Below are positions 9,960 through 22,000 of a stretch of DNA of 64,000 nt, one piece after another. A model generated the notes under the pieces. That model searched no databases. It was not told the origin of the DNA and saw nothing but the letters and a program-made list of their open reading frames with translations. The DNA comes from Pseudogymnoascus destructans (lineage: Eukaryota; Ascomycota; Leotiomycetes; Thelebolales; Thelebolaceae): NCBI RefSeq assembly GCF_001641265.1, contig NW_020167534.1, positions 620,001-684,000 on the forward strand, in the 5' to 3' direction. Position numbers and translations under genes: made by a program. Every line of letters begins with the position of its first letter. Position 1 is the stretch's first letter.

Positions 9960-12770
9960 CTACCCCGGCCGCCTAAAAACATGCGCCTCAGTATTCAGCA
10001 CCCACTCATCCAAACTCACCACCCCCGGCTCACTATACAACAAGAAAAAATACTTCAGCGTCTCCGCCAACCAAAAACTCTCCATAGAATCCTGCTTATA
10101 CCCTTTCCCCCTCTCGCGATTCACGCCGCTGAAGGCGCTGTGCCCGATGGAGGTGCGCGTGCTGTTGATGATGGATTCGAACATGCCCCAGCCCTTGGTG
10201 GGCCAGGCGGGGGAGCCGGTGATGCGGTGGAGGTAGAAGACGGATTCTATTGCTTCGGGGCTGATTTTTTCTCTCGTTAGCACTGCTACCCAACCCCAAA
10301 CTAATGTACCAGCTAACTAACGGAAGCGGAAGGGGGGGGGTGGGAGAAGAAGAGGGGGGACGTACCGAAGGATATACTGATCACTCTCCACCTTCGCAAA
10401 CCCGAGTGGCAAATTATTCCACTCCAACAGATCAGAAATAAACTCCTCATGACTGAGCGGTCTATTCGGATCCTCGCGCCCCTTCGGTAGGCTACGCTCA
10501 TGGGGGTTCACCGGGACGCCTTCGGTGGCTGTTTTCGAGGGGGCGACGTATGGGATTTCCGGGAGTGCGCCGTCGGATGTGTGAGTGGTGGTGCTGTTGC
10601 TCGATATAGCGCGCTTGCGATTGATATTCGCAGCTGGTGGTGCGCTGCCACCGAGACTATAGCTGGTCGTCGTCTCATTGGCGCGGGGGACAACCGCATC
10701 CCCATCCCCTTCCGCCATAAGGGGTTTCTCCTTCGCCTCTGCCTCCAGCCTCGCCTTCTCCTCCTTCTCCTCCTTCACCTTCTTCTCTGCCATCTCCACC
10801 CTCACCCTCTCCATCCTCTCCTTCTCCTTCTCATACTCCTCAATCTCCCCCTCCCTTAGCGACCAGCGGGGATCAAGGTACTTATAATACCTCTCCTCAT
10901 CCCACTCACACTCCAACGGATTCTCGCACGGCACCGCCCTAGCATCCTCCGGCATAACCCCGCTCTTCGTCGCCTCATACGCCCACACGCACCCATCAGC
11001 CAGGCGTTCCGCGATGGACAGATCATTGTCAATCCCGAAAAGCTTAGCGCCCATCCCCACCATTCCCCCGATGAAGCACGTCAGGTGCGTGACCTCGTAG
11101 ATCATCTCGTGGTTCCGGCCGTCGGGGAGGTAGGGGTTAATCTGCACTTTCCCCGAGAAGAGCACATTGCGGCCCCCCGGGATTAAGGGGCGGTAGAGGA
11201 GGTGCGTGCGAATCGCGTCCATGGTGCTGGTGTACAGCGTGCGATAGGTGCTGTCGAGTCCGCCGAGGAGGAGGTGCATTTTCGAGAAGTACTCGTAAGT
11301 CGAGTCTTGGCCGCCGCACATGGAGAAGCTTTGCCGTGCTGGGCCCGGCATGAGGCCTTGGGGGCGGCAGAGTTCGTCTTCGGTGAAGGTGCGTCTGGGG
11401 ACTAGTTTCTCTGTTGCGTTTTGGGATGGGATAGCAGCGGGCGTTTCCGCCGGTGGTACGAAAGTCGCGTTGCAGCCGGAGGCATCGACGCTGTCGGGGA
11501 AGATGCCCTTGATCTCCGTCCCGCGCTCTTGCCACTCAACGAGTGCGTTTGTGATGCGCGCGACGGCATCGTAGTATTTGTGCTCCCCTGTGAGCTGCGC
11601 CAGACGCGTGAATTCCAGTGTCAAGGATCCCAGTTCCGCGAAATTGGAATTCCCAGCCGCTCGGTGGCGTTCCGAAGCACTGTGTGGCTGCCACGCATAA
11701 TATAGCACTGGCATTCTGTTTGGCGTATCGAAGGTACTCATTAAGATCTCTCCCAGCTCCGTAGCCTTCGTCAGAAGCACGGGGTACTTCGCATCACTAA
11801 TATCATACGCCGCTAACAACCCCCCCAGGTATCGAATAGTCGTCTCGAACACGGGAATAGACGTCTTAGTCGACGTCGTGAAATCAATCTTCTCAACCGT
11901 CTCAAGCGCCTCCTCAAACTCGTCCTTCAACCCCATGATCCAGAGCGTATCCAACGAATCGACTATCGTCGCCGCCCACCCGCAAAACGGGTCACGAAAC
12001 CCCCCATTCACAGGCCCAACCTCATCGTGTCCCCACGCATGTTTCTTATAACCCTGCCACGCGTGCAGAAACTCGTCGCGGACCAGATCTCTCCGCTCCT
12101 CGCGCAGGGATCTCGCCTCTGCGGACTCGGCGGGGAAGTCGAACTGGATCCGTGGCATCTTCTTGGGCGTGCCGGTGGGGAGATGGATCAGGTCTTCTGG
12201 GGCGATGGGGTAGTGCTCTGTGGGCTTCTGCCAGTGTATGGTTTTCTTTTGTCCGTCCTCGTCGTCTGTGTCGTCGTAGGTGATAGCGGCGGGGGTTGGG
12301 GGCGTTATTGGCGTCGGGGGTGCTGTCTGTATAGCCGCCAATGCTTCGCTGGTGCTTGGTTCTGGTTCGATAACGGGGTCGCCATTTGCAATGACCGGAG
12401 TATTCTGTGCCAGCGGCGCCTTCGTCGAGGTTGGTTCAAGGTCGACGATTGGCACGCCACTCGCAACGACCTGCGTATTCTCCGCCAGCAATGGCTTCGC
12501 TGAAGTTGGCTGAACCGCAGTAACAGGTAGCGCATCCGCTGAATATGCAATCCGCTGAATATCAACCACCGGCCTCACAGGGTCCCTTCCCTCCGCACCA
12601 TTCCGGTCCCCATTCTGCTCCGACGATTTCCCAGCGTCGCCATACGACGAGGTACCGAACGACTTCGTCGCCGCCTGCCCCTCCGGTTGCGTCTGCCAGA
12701 TATTGTAGAACGTAAAAACGACAATCGCCGCAAAGACTAGAAACACCCTGTATCGTCGGATTCGAAGCAT
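9960..12770 (-). CDS. GH47 class I alpha-1,2-mannosidase, type II membrane protein
   Basis: Trims alpha-1,2-linked mannose from N-glycans in the ER or Golgi. Two exons, 12770-10366 and 10260-9960, 901 aa. The start at 12770 is chosen because MLRIRRYRV is followed at once by a signal-anchor helix (residues about 6-24); the frame stays open upstream but that part has no domain. A disordered stem reaches about residue 230, then the catalytic domain: WGHDEVGPVNGGFRDP, WAATIVDSLDTLWIMG, IRYLGGLLAAYDIS, RPEAIESVFYLHRITG, DSMESFWLAETLKYF and the final LNTEAHVFRR with the calcium-site Thr-Glu. An insertion of about 130 residues (about 640-773), first charged coiled-coil-like (KEKERMERVRVEMAEKKVKE) and then low-complexity, splits the domain before LPLGFAKV. 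The intron holds a sense-strand C9 run. Golgi placement is inference from the anchor. Confidence 0.9.
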
Positions 12771-13149
12771 TGTGTCCCGTTCAGCTCCGAGGGGGAGTCG
12801 GGTGGTCGTACGAAGGGTCGCGTGGGGTGAGGGCCCTTGTACTCTTGTACTGGATGTACAGCACGGACTGACTGAACCAAACACTTTTTCACTGCTCCAT
12901 TATTATAATATCTCCATCGACGACGGCGGCGGTGACTATACAAACAACGAACAGTGTCTCGCACAAAGCCAAGCCAAAGCCATTGTGGAGAGAGCTTACA
13001 TTCTGGCAAACCATCTTATCTTTATTAAATTGTATGTAATTGCCTATAAATCCCAAAGGCCTTCTTCAAATGCAAATCAATGCCCCGCTATGCGCAATCT
13101 CCATTTCGGAAACCCGATCATCCGTCATCATGACTCGTCGAAGCCTCCC
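12771..13149. other. Intergenic region upstream of the GH47 gene
   Basis: Contains the promoter of the GH47 gene and the 3' end of VPS41. Nothing further is recognised. Confidence 0.5.
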
Positions 13150-16100
13150 TCAACTTGCATGCTCAACAGGACAACCCCCCGATATCTTATCCCTCAACAA
13201 CCTCGCATGCGTAACCTTGGCTCCAACGCTATGATTCTGTACAAATTGGCCATCTTCATCCAAGTCCACCGACGGTGGCGTTGACGGCCGCGAAGGATGT
13301 GTGTATTCGAGGAGATGACTGAGATGGAACACATGCCCGCATGCGAATCCCACTAGCGTCTCCTGCTCGCCTTCCGTGAATGGCTCACCGCAGCCAACGC
13401 AGTGGCCGCCTGGACGGATTGGTTTCTGAGCGCGCACGGCTGTTACGTTGTCATTATCCTTGTCGCCGTTATCCGCGGGGCGTGCTGCTACGTCGACGGG
13501 AGCCACGTCAATGTGATCCTCGGCTTTAACCACAACATCGAACTTGACACCCTTTCGTTGTCCTGAACGGAGTGTATTCTGTACAGTAGCCACTTCGCCA
13601 CGGAGGACACGGGCAACGCCTGAGCTGATGCTGTGCTGGATTTCGTATTCTTTAATCATGCGACTCAGGCCGTCTCTGAGACCGTCGATTTCTAGACCTT
13701 CAGGGATGCGGCGGACAAGAGTGATGGGGTCGATTGCTGTTCCAACTTCTTCTAAGAGGCCACGAATGAAGCGCGGCTTGTCCATTGAGTAGTCGAGGAG
13801 ATCTTCCCACAGGTCTTTATCAGCTTGCTCCTTTGCGAAGTTAATTGCTTGCGAGACATCTGCGAGCTGATCTATGATGAGGAAAAGGGCGCGTTTCGTT
13901 TGCCCAGTCTTGGAGTAGAGGTAGACAAGTTCTGGTATGTAGTCTCGTTCCTCGCATACTTGGGTTGCCTGGAGATGGTTAGTAACGTTGAATAAATCGG
14001 AGAAGAGAGGGAGTACGAACCTTCTCAAAAGTATAAGATGTAGAGCTCTTGAGAAACTCCATTAACAAGGCCCGATCATACGATGCAAAGGCCTGTACGG
14101 CGACATCGGCAAACTGTTCCACATGAGCTCTGCTCTCAACCAACATCCTCTCTCGCACTTCGGCGGATTTATCATCTTGACTATCGCCATTCCACAGTGC
14201 TCTGATGTAGAAGAATAGATATAAGGGCATATCCTTATCTTGTAGCTGGGTGATAACAGACTCTGGCCGTACCAGTCCACGCTGCGCTTCGTCCACGAGA
14301 AGAGTGATGACATCCGCAGTTGCCTCTTCTAATTCCTTCCTCGAAGCGGATTTGATCTGCTCCTTTGACACGCGGATTAAGACCAGACCAGGAATATCCC
14401 CGGCAACGGCATCAATCAGATGGTAATCTTTGATAAGTGTCATGGCCGTATCAGCATCTTGTAATTGCATATAGCACTTCAAAGCATCTTTGGGTCTGCC
14501 ATCGGCAAGATACAGCTTTCCCAGACACTCCTTTACTATGCGCCAATCCCGTCCCATTTCCCCGTCTTCGACAGAATCTTCTCGGACCTCGCGGTACTTT
14601 AGCTGATTCTCAAGCGCTGTGGTGACGGTTCTGATCCCGAACAACTCTGGTGGCCAAACATCAAGTAATTCTTTGAGTCGGAGTCGATCTGTTGCAATGT
14701 AATGCCCGAGAACGACCTCGTAGATTGTAGACGGTAAGGGAGGTTGCAATTGCGTTGTGGGTATGTAATTTGCAATCTCGCCGAACTTATTCGCCCCTGC
14801 AAAGATCCAAACCCAGTGCTCCCATCTGGAAGGGCTGCCCAGAACCTTGCCGCATACTTGGCCGGCCATGATCCAGTCGCCGTCAGTGATAAGCTGTTGA
14901 ATCCACAATTCTCCAATTCGCCTCTTCTCCTTCTCGACCGACGAATCAATGAGTCGAGCAGCTGTTTCTTTAACTGATGATGCGTCATCGTAGAAATCGC
15001 CGGCATCGTTTCTTTCCGGGGTTCCAGGGCCAATTTCAGCCAATCTCTCAGCCGAAGAAGATATGATCTCAGGATGATCGTCAAGAAGGTTCCAGGCGTC
15101 TTCATACTTGTGCAATTCTAGCAACCACGAAAGGTGGTCTGACAAATCTCGCTTGGTAGCCAAAATGCAGTCGTAAGGACTATGGATGAATATTTTAATA
15201 CCGGGGGCTGCAATGTTCGGGTGAGCTGGTTGTTGAGGGCGAATTGATTTGTTTCTGGAGCTAAGAGATCCGGATTGGCTGGCAGAATCACCACTGCCAA
15301 CACTACGGGTACTTTGTGCAGAGCTGAGCAGTGTTGTTGCATTGATTGTGGCATTCCACATGCCGCTACCCATGCCAGCCAAAGTCTCAAGAGTAGTCCT
15401 CGATGTCCGTGTTGTTGTCGGGCCCTTCGCTGCTGGTAGAACACCAAGGTGGTAATCTGCAGCCGACAGCCGCTCAAATCGGCTCACAATCAAGCCATCA
15501 GTGTCGATTTCTTCAGAAGTAGACAGTTCGATAAGTCGCAGCTCGGGGGGGGCGGCGTTTTGCCGGCGTTGTATGCCTCCTCGTGGCTCGCTGCCAGTAG
15601 AAGCGGTTGATAGCTTGGATTTATGGCCCTTTTGAGTTGGTGCCTCCTCAGCATCCTCATCTTCGGGATTAATATAAGCAAGTACAAGAAGTAAAGTAGG
15701 GGTATATAACGACAATCCAGAAATTATGCAATCCATTCTCAAACTATTCACATTAGTAACCCTCAGCGCTGGGATATGATTCAAAACATACATTTTAATG
15801 ATCTCTGCACGACCAACACTACGCTCTCCAGCATGCTTGCCAACGCCGACTCCACCAGGGTGAACATGAATGATCCAAATAGTGCTTCCCCAGCCAACTA
15901 CAAGTTTTTCGATCGGATCCATATTCTTTGCTGTTTGCTGCCTGAGCTTGGTAACAACAGGAGATAACGCCGTGGTGATTAGTCCGTCATCATCGGTTCC
16001 GAGAGAGCTTTCATCGATCCATTCCGCCCGGGCCTTCCACACCGCGGCCATCTCTTCCCAACCAGAGTCTTGGGGACGATCAACGTGGGCAATGCGCTTC

Positions 16101-17155
16101 CAAGCCGAATCTAGATCTGCGCTTTCAAGGCCAATATTCGACCGCATAATCTTTATACCCTTCTCGTTGACCCAAACAACGTATTTTCCTGACAATGACC
16201 ACTTGACTGTGCTTATGATGCCTTCGCCAGAATGAAGAGCAGTGTCCTTTCCTGAGTTGCCTCCGAGCCCAATCGTCCCGAGCCAGCCAGATGCTGTGGC
16301 CGCCGCGGTTCCAGTGGTGGTGGATGTGGCATTCGTTCCGGACCGCCCTCCAACAGTCACGACCAGGTTCCCCGCGGTACCCCCTGAGATATATGTTCGG
16401 TCATTCTTGTAGTCGGGCGACAGGGCAACAGCTTGGACTGGCCTCGCAAAATTTCGTAGCTGTACATCTTTTATATCCACAAGTGATGCAATGCAGACAT
16501 TCCCATCTATAGAAGACGTAGCAATGTAAATCGCGTTCGATGGAATATTCGGTATGACTTGCTGGCGCGGAGCCCTTTGTGCAGCCGGGCTTGACGACAC
16601 AGATGCAACTGATGCCGCTTTTTGCGATTCATTGATGGCCTGAGATACGGCCCTGTTGACTGCTTCTGACCTCGGGTCTGATGTTGGTGGCGGGAATGGG
16701 GAAATCGATATCGAGGAGATCGATGCGGAGTGAGCATGGTAGACTCGTAGTGACTGGAACGACGGTAATGCTAGAACGTGCTTCACAACCTGTTAGTATA
16801 CAGTAAACATACATTATATTATCCGACTTACAATATTTCCGTTGTGAGTGCCAATATACTATGACTTATCAGCATTGGCCCAGGCCTCGGTTCATTACAA
16901 TATGCTTACCATTTTGTCCCCCGCGACTAGGAAAGAGCTTGTAGCATCTCCATTTCTATACAACTGCGTCATATACCCAGTCATTCGAGCATTCTTCAGC
17001 TTCGGTTCATCCTCGTCCTCGTCCTCGTCCTCGTCACTGCCGATGGTTTCGGTCTCGTTCTCATCGTCGTCGTCCGCAGTGTCTGGTTTGTGAGACCGGG
17101 AGTCAGGTGGAATAGCTTCGTGCGCTTCCCCGCGCTCCCCCGAATCTTTCGCCAT
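13150..17155 (-). CDS. VPS41: Vps41, HOPS tethering complex subunit
   Basis: HOPS-specific subunit that tethers late endosomes and AP-3 vesicles to the vacuole through the Rab Ypt7. Four exons: 17155-16910, 16858-16832, 16789-14021, 13968-13150, giving 1286 aa. The second exon has only 27 nt (YIGTHNGNI). The protein starts with an acidic tail with an ED repeat, then the conserved ARMTGYMTQLYRNGDATSSF opening and a WD40-like propeller including SLRVYHAHSASISSISISP. A long alpha-solenoid (CHCR/TPR-like) follows, with YDRALLMEFLKSSTSYTFEK and the very conserved CEERDYIPELVYLYSKTGQT. It ends in a RING-H2-like region (CVGCGEPF, FACGHVFHLSHLLEY, GGCPVEH); the last zinc knuckle shows only one cysteine. 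The start at 17155 is the first ATG of exon 1. It is divergent from the Mrx10 gene, with 199 bp between starts. Confidence 0.92.
17010..17037. repeat. Hexanucleotide repeat encoding (Glu-Asp)n in Vps41
   Basis: TCCTCG units in tandem on the plus strand, read on the minus strand as an alternating Glu-Asp run near residues 40-48 of Vps41. Such tracts are prone to length change. Confidence 0.8.
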
Positions 17156-17354
17156 TTTCCCAGGCAATAGTCACCCGGGTGCTTAGGTCGCTGTTCAAAC
17201 GACAGGTGAAGCAGTCGACGTCACAGCACATAGCTACAGCATGGATGACTAATCAAACCCCAGACAAGGCTGAAGCCTTGCATCGCGGGATGGTTCCTGA
17301 ATCGAACTTTACAAATTTACCAACTCACACATGTCACCTTCATTATAATCCGTT

Positions 17355-18590
17355 ATGCCCTTTAATTTTTCTTCACGGATTTTTAGACGGCAGCTGCTGT
17401 CCCAAATAGGGGCACCAAGCCTCATAAATAACGCCCAAAATGTAATTCGTCAATTCCGACCGCGCTTTCCTAGCCAGCTCACCCGAGGCTGTGGCGCATC
17501 GACACAACAGATACGACAATATAGCGCTGCCACGAGTGATCCAGCAGAATCTCAGAAGCGAAAAAACCCTCGATCTCCTGCAGTACAACGTTCGTTAAGG
17601 CGAGTTGCGGTTGAAGCTGAGCGGTCCAGTGGCGATGGGTCGCGGGGCCAGAAACTATCTTCTGGTGACAGCCATGGCCTCAAAAATATCACAGCCATAT
17701 GCGTCGCAGAAGAATTTGCAATGGACAGCGTTGTTCGAATACTTCGATCTCAAGGGTACCCGATTGATCCCCAGGGCACGGGATTTTTGGACGACCAAGT
17801 CGTACATACCAAAGCTGTTAATGGAGGGGATGTATTCATCTTTCCGTCTGGGACGATAGTTTCATGGTCCTTGCCAGACGATCTCGCCATTAATTTGGCA
17901 ACTCAAACGTTAGCACCTGCGGCTATAAGCCCACACTTGGAGCAGATTGAAATGGAGGATCTGGAGTACCAAGAAGATCCCAGTCAAGTAGCGAGCAGCA
18001 TCAAAGGAGAGGTTATCACCTTGGGTACCAAGAAGGAGGCTTTTGAGAACAATGCCTCAAGTGGCAAGACCTCAACTACATTGGCACAAATTGCGTTCTC
18101 TTCAGGACTAGCCCGGTCTACGAAGCTCGCAGTTCTTGAAACTTCACTCACCAAATACCTTGACTCGACACGAACCATTCCACCTATACTCTCCCGCGGT
18201 GGCCGCCTGCCATTCAACCAACAATTTATCTTACAGAAGACCGGTGCTCTTTTAGAGCTCCGTGCACAGCTCAACCATTACTCGGAACTCACAGACTCGT
18301 TGCCGGATCTATTTTGGGATAGTCAGCATGAACTTGGGCTAGAGGGATACTATGATCAGGTGGGACGGGCCCTCGATGTCAGCGTCCGCATCAAAAGCTT
18401 GAATGCCAAAATGGATTATGCCCATGAGATCGTTAGTGTTTTGAGGGAAACTCTGAGTAAGAACCATAGCACATGGTTGGAGTGGATCATTATTGTCCTT
18501 ATTGCGGTCGAGGTTGGATTCGAACTGAAACGCGAATGGAAGGAGAGGATGAAGGCTAAAGCTGAAGCTAAGTCTCTGAAGGATGAATAA
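17355..18590 (+). CDS. MRX10: Mitochondrial Mrx10/RMND1-like protein (DUF155 family)
   Basis: Single-exon gene, 411 aa. Family members (yeast Mrx10, human RMND1) are inner-membrane proteins tied to mitochondrial ribosomes. The N terminus is arginine/serine-rich without acids (NFSSRIFRRQLLSQIG), a likely mitochondrial presequence. The DUF155 core runs from about residue 110 to 365: ITAICVAEEFAMDSVVRIL, GGDVFIFPSGTIVSWSL, a variable acidic stretch, LAQIAFSSGLARSTKLAVLE, GRLPFNQQFILQKTGALLEL and LPDLFWDSQHELGLEGYYDQ. A hydrophobic helix at about 374-391 (WLEWIIIVLIAVEVGFEL) and a lysine-rich tail end the protein, the expected single membrane anchor. Yeast Rmd1/Rmd8 are paralogs of the same family; the presequence is why I prefer Mrx10. 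It is divergent from VPS41. Confidence 0.85.
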   Translation: MPFNFSSRIFRRQLLSQIGAPSLINNAQNVIRQFRPRFPSQLTRGCGASTQQIRQYSAATSDPAESQKRKNPRSPAVQRSLRRVAVEAERSSGDGSRGQKLSSGDSHGLKNITAICVAEEFAMDSVVRILRSQGYPIDPQGTGFLDDQVVHTKAVNGGDVFIFPSGTIVSWSLPDDLAINLATQTLAPAAISPHLEQIEMEDLEYQEDPSQVASSIKGEVITLGTKKEAFENNASSGKTSTTLAQIAFSSGLARSTKLAVLETSLTKYLDSTRTIPPILSRGGRLPFNQQFILQKTGALLELRAQLNHYSELTDSLPDLFWDSQHELGLEGYYDQVGRALDVSVRIKSLNAKMDYAHEIVSVLRETLSKNHSTWLEWIIIVLIAVEVGFELKREWKERMKAKAEAKSLKDE

Positions 18591-19054
18591 AGCTGTAAAA
18601 TAGGGCTTTTTTTGGGAAGTATAACAATTTCTGGGTGCTACATGGGCGAACAAGGTTGGGAGGTTGTGTACTGAGAGATAGTAACGGGGTTAACAGCAAT
18701 ATTTTTATATCTCGGTATTTGCGAGACGATTATACCCTAAATGTACAAATATAGACTCCTGATTAGACTTTTTTCACACAGGTATTTACCTTCATCTGTT
18801 GAAGGCTCTTTGATAAACGTTCTCAAAGAAAAAGGGGGCCATCTTTCTCACGTCTAAAAAGTGGGTCCACGAGGCTGTACAATATGGCCAACGTCGCAAG
18901 GCTTTGGAAGCAACGCGACAGACGCGTTGAACAATCGTGGAAAGAGCTCACTTCATACTACCAGCATGCCCGGTGACCGCAAGTCTTTAAAATGCTACAT
19001 CTAAATCTGCCTAGATTGATAAACGCGGATGGAATTAACTGAGGCTTCGTAGCC
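18591..19054. other. Intergenic region upstream of APC1
   Basis: Lies between the 3' end of the Mrx10 gene and the APC1 start, and is AT-rich. No gene, repeat or clear regulatory motif is recognised. Confidence 0.5.
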
Positions 19055-22000
19055 ATGGCGTCGGTAACCTCACTGGGGCTTCATTACCCCACGGCTCTAC
19101 AATACTTACAACAGGAGCATCTGCTGTCTGAGGACCCGGCGCTAGATACCTATGAGTGGCAGACAATAGCTAATAACGACGAAGGAATTGCTGGATACGA
19201 TGAACTCATCACTACGAAAACTTGTGTCGTCTGGTGTCGAGGTGGAATCGTCCGAAAGAGCTTTCGATTTGAGATTGAAGACGAACCAGTCACCCAAGCA
19301 CTTCTTACGAGTTTCTCGACAGAGCACGCGAAAAGGGACCAAAATAAGCCAGCTTTCGCCAGTTCCAAATTCCATCACTTCGATGCGGAAAAAACGAGTA
19401 CACTGGGCGAAGAGCACTGCAGGTCAAAAGCCCTGGTGGTGTTTTTGAGGACACAAGCTCATATCTACTTCCTCTCCGGCACGAGCCATATCGTCCATCT
19501 ACCTTTCGAAGTCGAGCATGCAAGTGCCTCTACAAATGGGCTTATCCTTCAAAGGAAACTGCAGTCCGAAAAGCTGGCGCCACTGTCATTGAAATTTCCT
19601 CGTGTCCCGCCAAATTCCTTTACGACTTCTCAGCCGCAACCATGGTCCGCAGCTAGTTCAATCCAATCTACATTCTCTATTGCAAGCCTCGGCTCTCCAC
19701 AGCAGCTTAATTTGCCGCCGACATCTTTATTGGGTGACCTGTGGCAGTCTCCGCCTCGCAAAGATGACTCTCGCTGGCCCCGACTTTTTTCGCTCACGGA
19801 TCCCCTCGCGGAACTAGGTCTCGTTGTGACATCTGCTAAGGTTAACGGGGCCAGGAGGTCATTGCTGAAGGCTGTAGCTATAGACCCTGCTGACGAAATT
19901 ATCCATGTGACTGATCCTCATAAAGTTACTGAAACGAATATGGATGCCGAGGGTTCAGTTACGCTTGTTGTCACTCTGAATCGAGAGACGAGCATGTATA
20001 CAGTCTGGACAATGGAATATGTGAACCAAGAAGAACCACTTATTAGAAAGCCATCCACGACGAGTGATGTGAAGCCTCGACGGCGAAGCTCATTCATGCC
20101 AGGCACCGGTGCAACAACCCCAGTTGCAAATACCCAACATACCTTTCGAGAGAGCTTTGGGGGCGCCGGTGCTGGTATTAGCATAATGAAGCCTTCCAAG
20201 AGGCGAGAAGACGGTGCAGTCGAACAGAATGTCGATTTTGTTTCCTCTCTGGATCCAGACTCAGAAATCAACGGTGTTCCGAGGAGAAAATCAAGACGTG
20301 TGAGCTCAATGTTAGCAAGAGGCGACCTGTCGGCCTCGGCATCTCACGACCGATCCATGTTCTCGGAAATGAGCACCGCGGGACAACAGCCTAATCCGCG
20401 TGTAGATTCCATGGGGGGTCACAATGGCAGGGCCAGCTTTGGATTTCACAAAGGATTCAAAAATTCAAATTCGAACCAGCTACCGCTTAATTCCAGTGTC
20501 AATAGTTTTCTTGAAGCTCCAATTGATGATCTTCTGGAGGAACTGAAGGCTGGTGGGGACTTTGAAGGTTTTCATAGTATGGGACTTGAAGATGAAGACT
20601 TCGAGGCTCTCAGGAAGGAGATCGTATTCACGAAGATCGAATCTATACCTGCCGAACGCAGCAACTTAAGGTACTCAACCCAACACAAACCAGCGCAGAG
20701 CCAATGCCGAGTTTTCACATTGGCTGCTCCATCAAGCTCCCTGCAACGAAACCAAATTTTCCTCTGTATACTCGATCCCGAGGAGAAGAAATTTGTTGTT
20801 GTTACCCTCAATTCAACACTGAGTAAAAAGAATCGAACACCTCAGGGTGCACCAAAAGCCAAGAAACAGAATGTAGATGGAAGCAAGGAGCCAGTTGTTA
20901 ATTGGGGCGATGTCGTCAGGGCAGACCATGTCATAGATGCTTGCAAAGTATTTGACGGAGGAATTTCCCGAATTCTAGTTCTGTCGGAGACAACAGATGG
21001 GTTCGGCGAACTGACACTACAAGCGCCCTGGGGATTACTGATGAAAATATCTGTTCCAGGCAGCCTGGTAATGAATAACATCTTAAGCCTCGGGTATAAT
21101 GGCCAGCCTCGCACCAAACCCGAAGAAAATCGGACGAAAATGTTGAGCAGCGGGCCTAGAGCATTACGTGGCCTAAGAAACCCATTGCCTGGTGGGATGG
21201 TGGACATTGTCGATGAAGAGGGGAGATCCCATCAGTTGCATTTACGGATGGAGGCTCGACTTCCTCTTGTGAAGAATGTCCTTGATGCTTGCAAATACGT
21301 GCTGCCGAATAAGGGCGGAGAAGCCGTTCTTGCTGGATGGTGGAACATTCGGCAGTGGCTTACTGATAAACCATACATTGGATGCGACGACGAATGGAGT
21401 GCTCTCGTTGTGTCCCTTCTTATTCTTGTGCTGCCGTTTCGAGCAAAGCCTCTCCGTGCTAGCCCGCGAAACCCCAGAGCTGGCTCTGTACGGACTGGCC
21501 GTACTGTAGACTCAGCTACAAAGGATGTAGATGACATACTCCATCACAATTGCACCATGAGCAATTCACTTCCGTCTTGGGCTCTCACAGGTGGGTGGGA
21601 CTGGCTGAGAAAAGAAGACAAACCTGGCCCCACGACTCCGCCGAAGGCTTTGGGTGATGAAAGCAGCTTCTTGCAAAGACACGTTAATATTGCTCAAGAC
21701 TATCTTAATACGGCATTGGGAGATGCTGCTGTCGGGACTGGTGGATATCTACCCACTGCCCATAGGCAGAGTCCAGACCTTCGGAAGGATGCCCTTACTC
21801 AAATCATCTCTGGACTACACCTATTGCATGAAGAACATAAACTGAATATCGCAACGGTCGACTCGTTGACTACAGGAAATCCCAGCCTGGCACCAGTACT
21901 GTCGCAAATGTGCAGGTGGATAGGCTGGAATGACTGGGCAGACTCGTACGACATTGAAGATGCTGTGGCTGAGGGCATTGCGTTTAATCCTAGTAAGCAT

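Noticed and set aside
10500..12503. Long antisense frames opposite the GH47 gene
   Set aside because: They are mirror frames of a GC-rich coding exon; the GH47 frame explains the sequence fully.
3161..19701. About 20-nt identical stretch (GCAAGCCTCGGCTCTCCAC) in the D-lactate dehydrogenase gene and in APC1
   Set aside because: Both encode a Ser-Leu-Gly-Ser-Pro stretch by chance; flanks differ completely and there is no repeat context.
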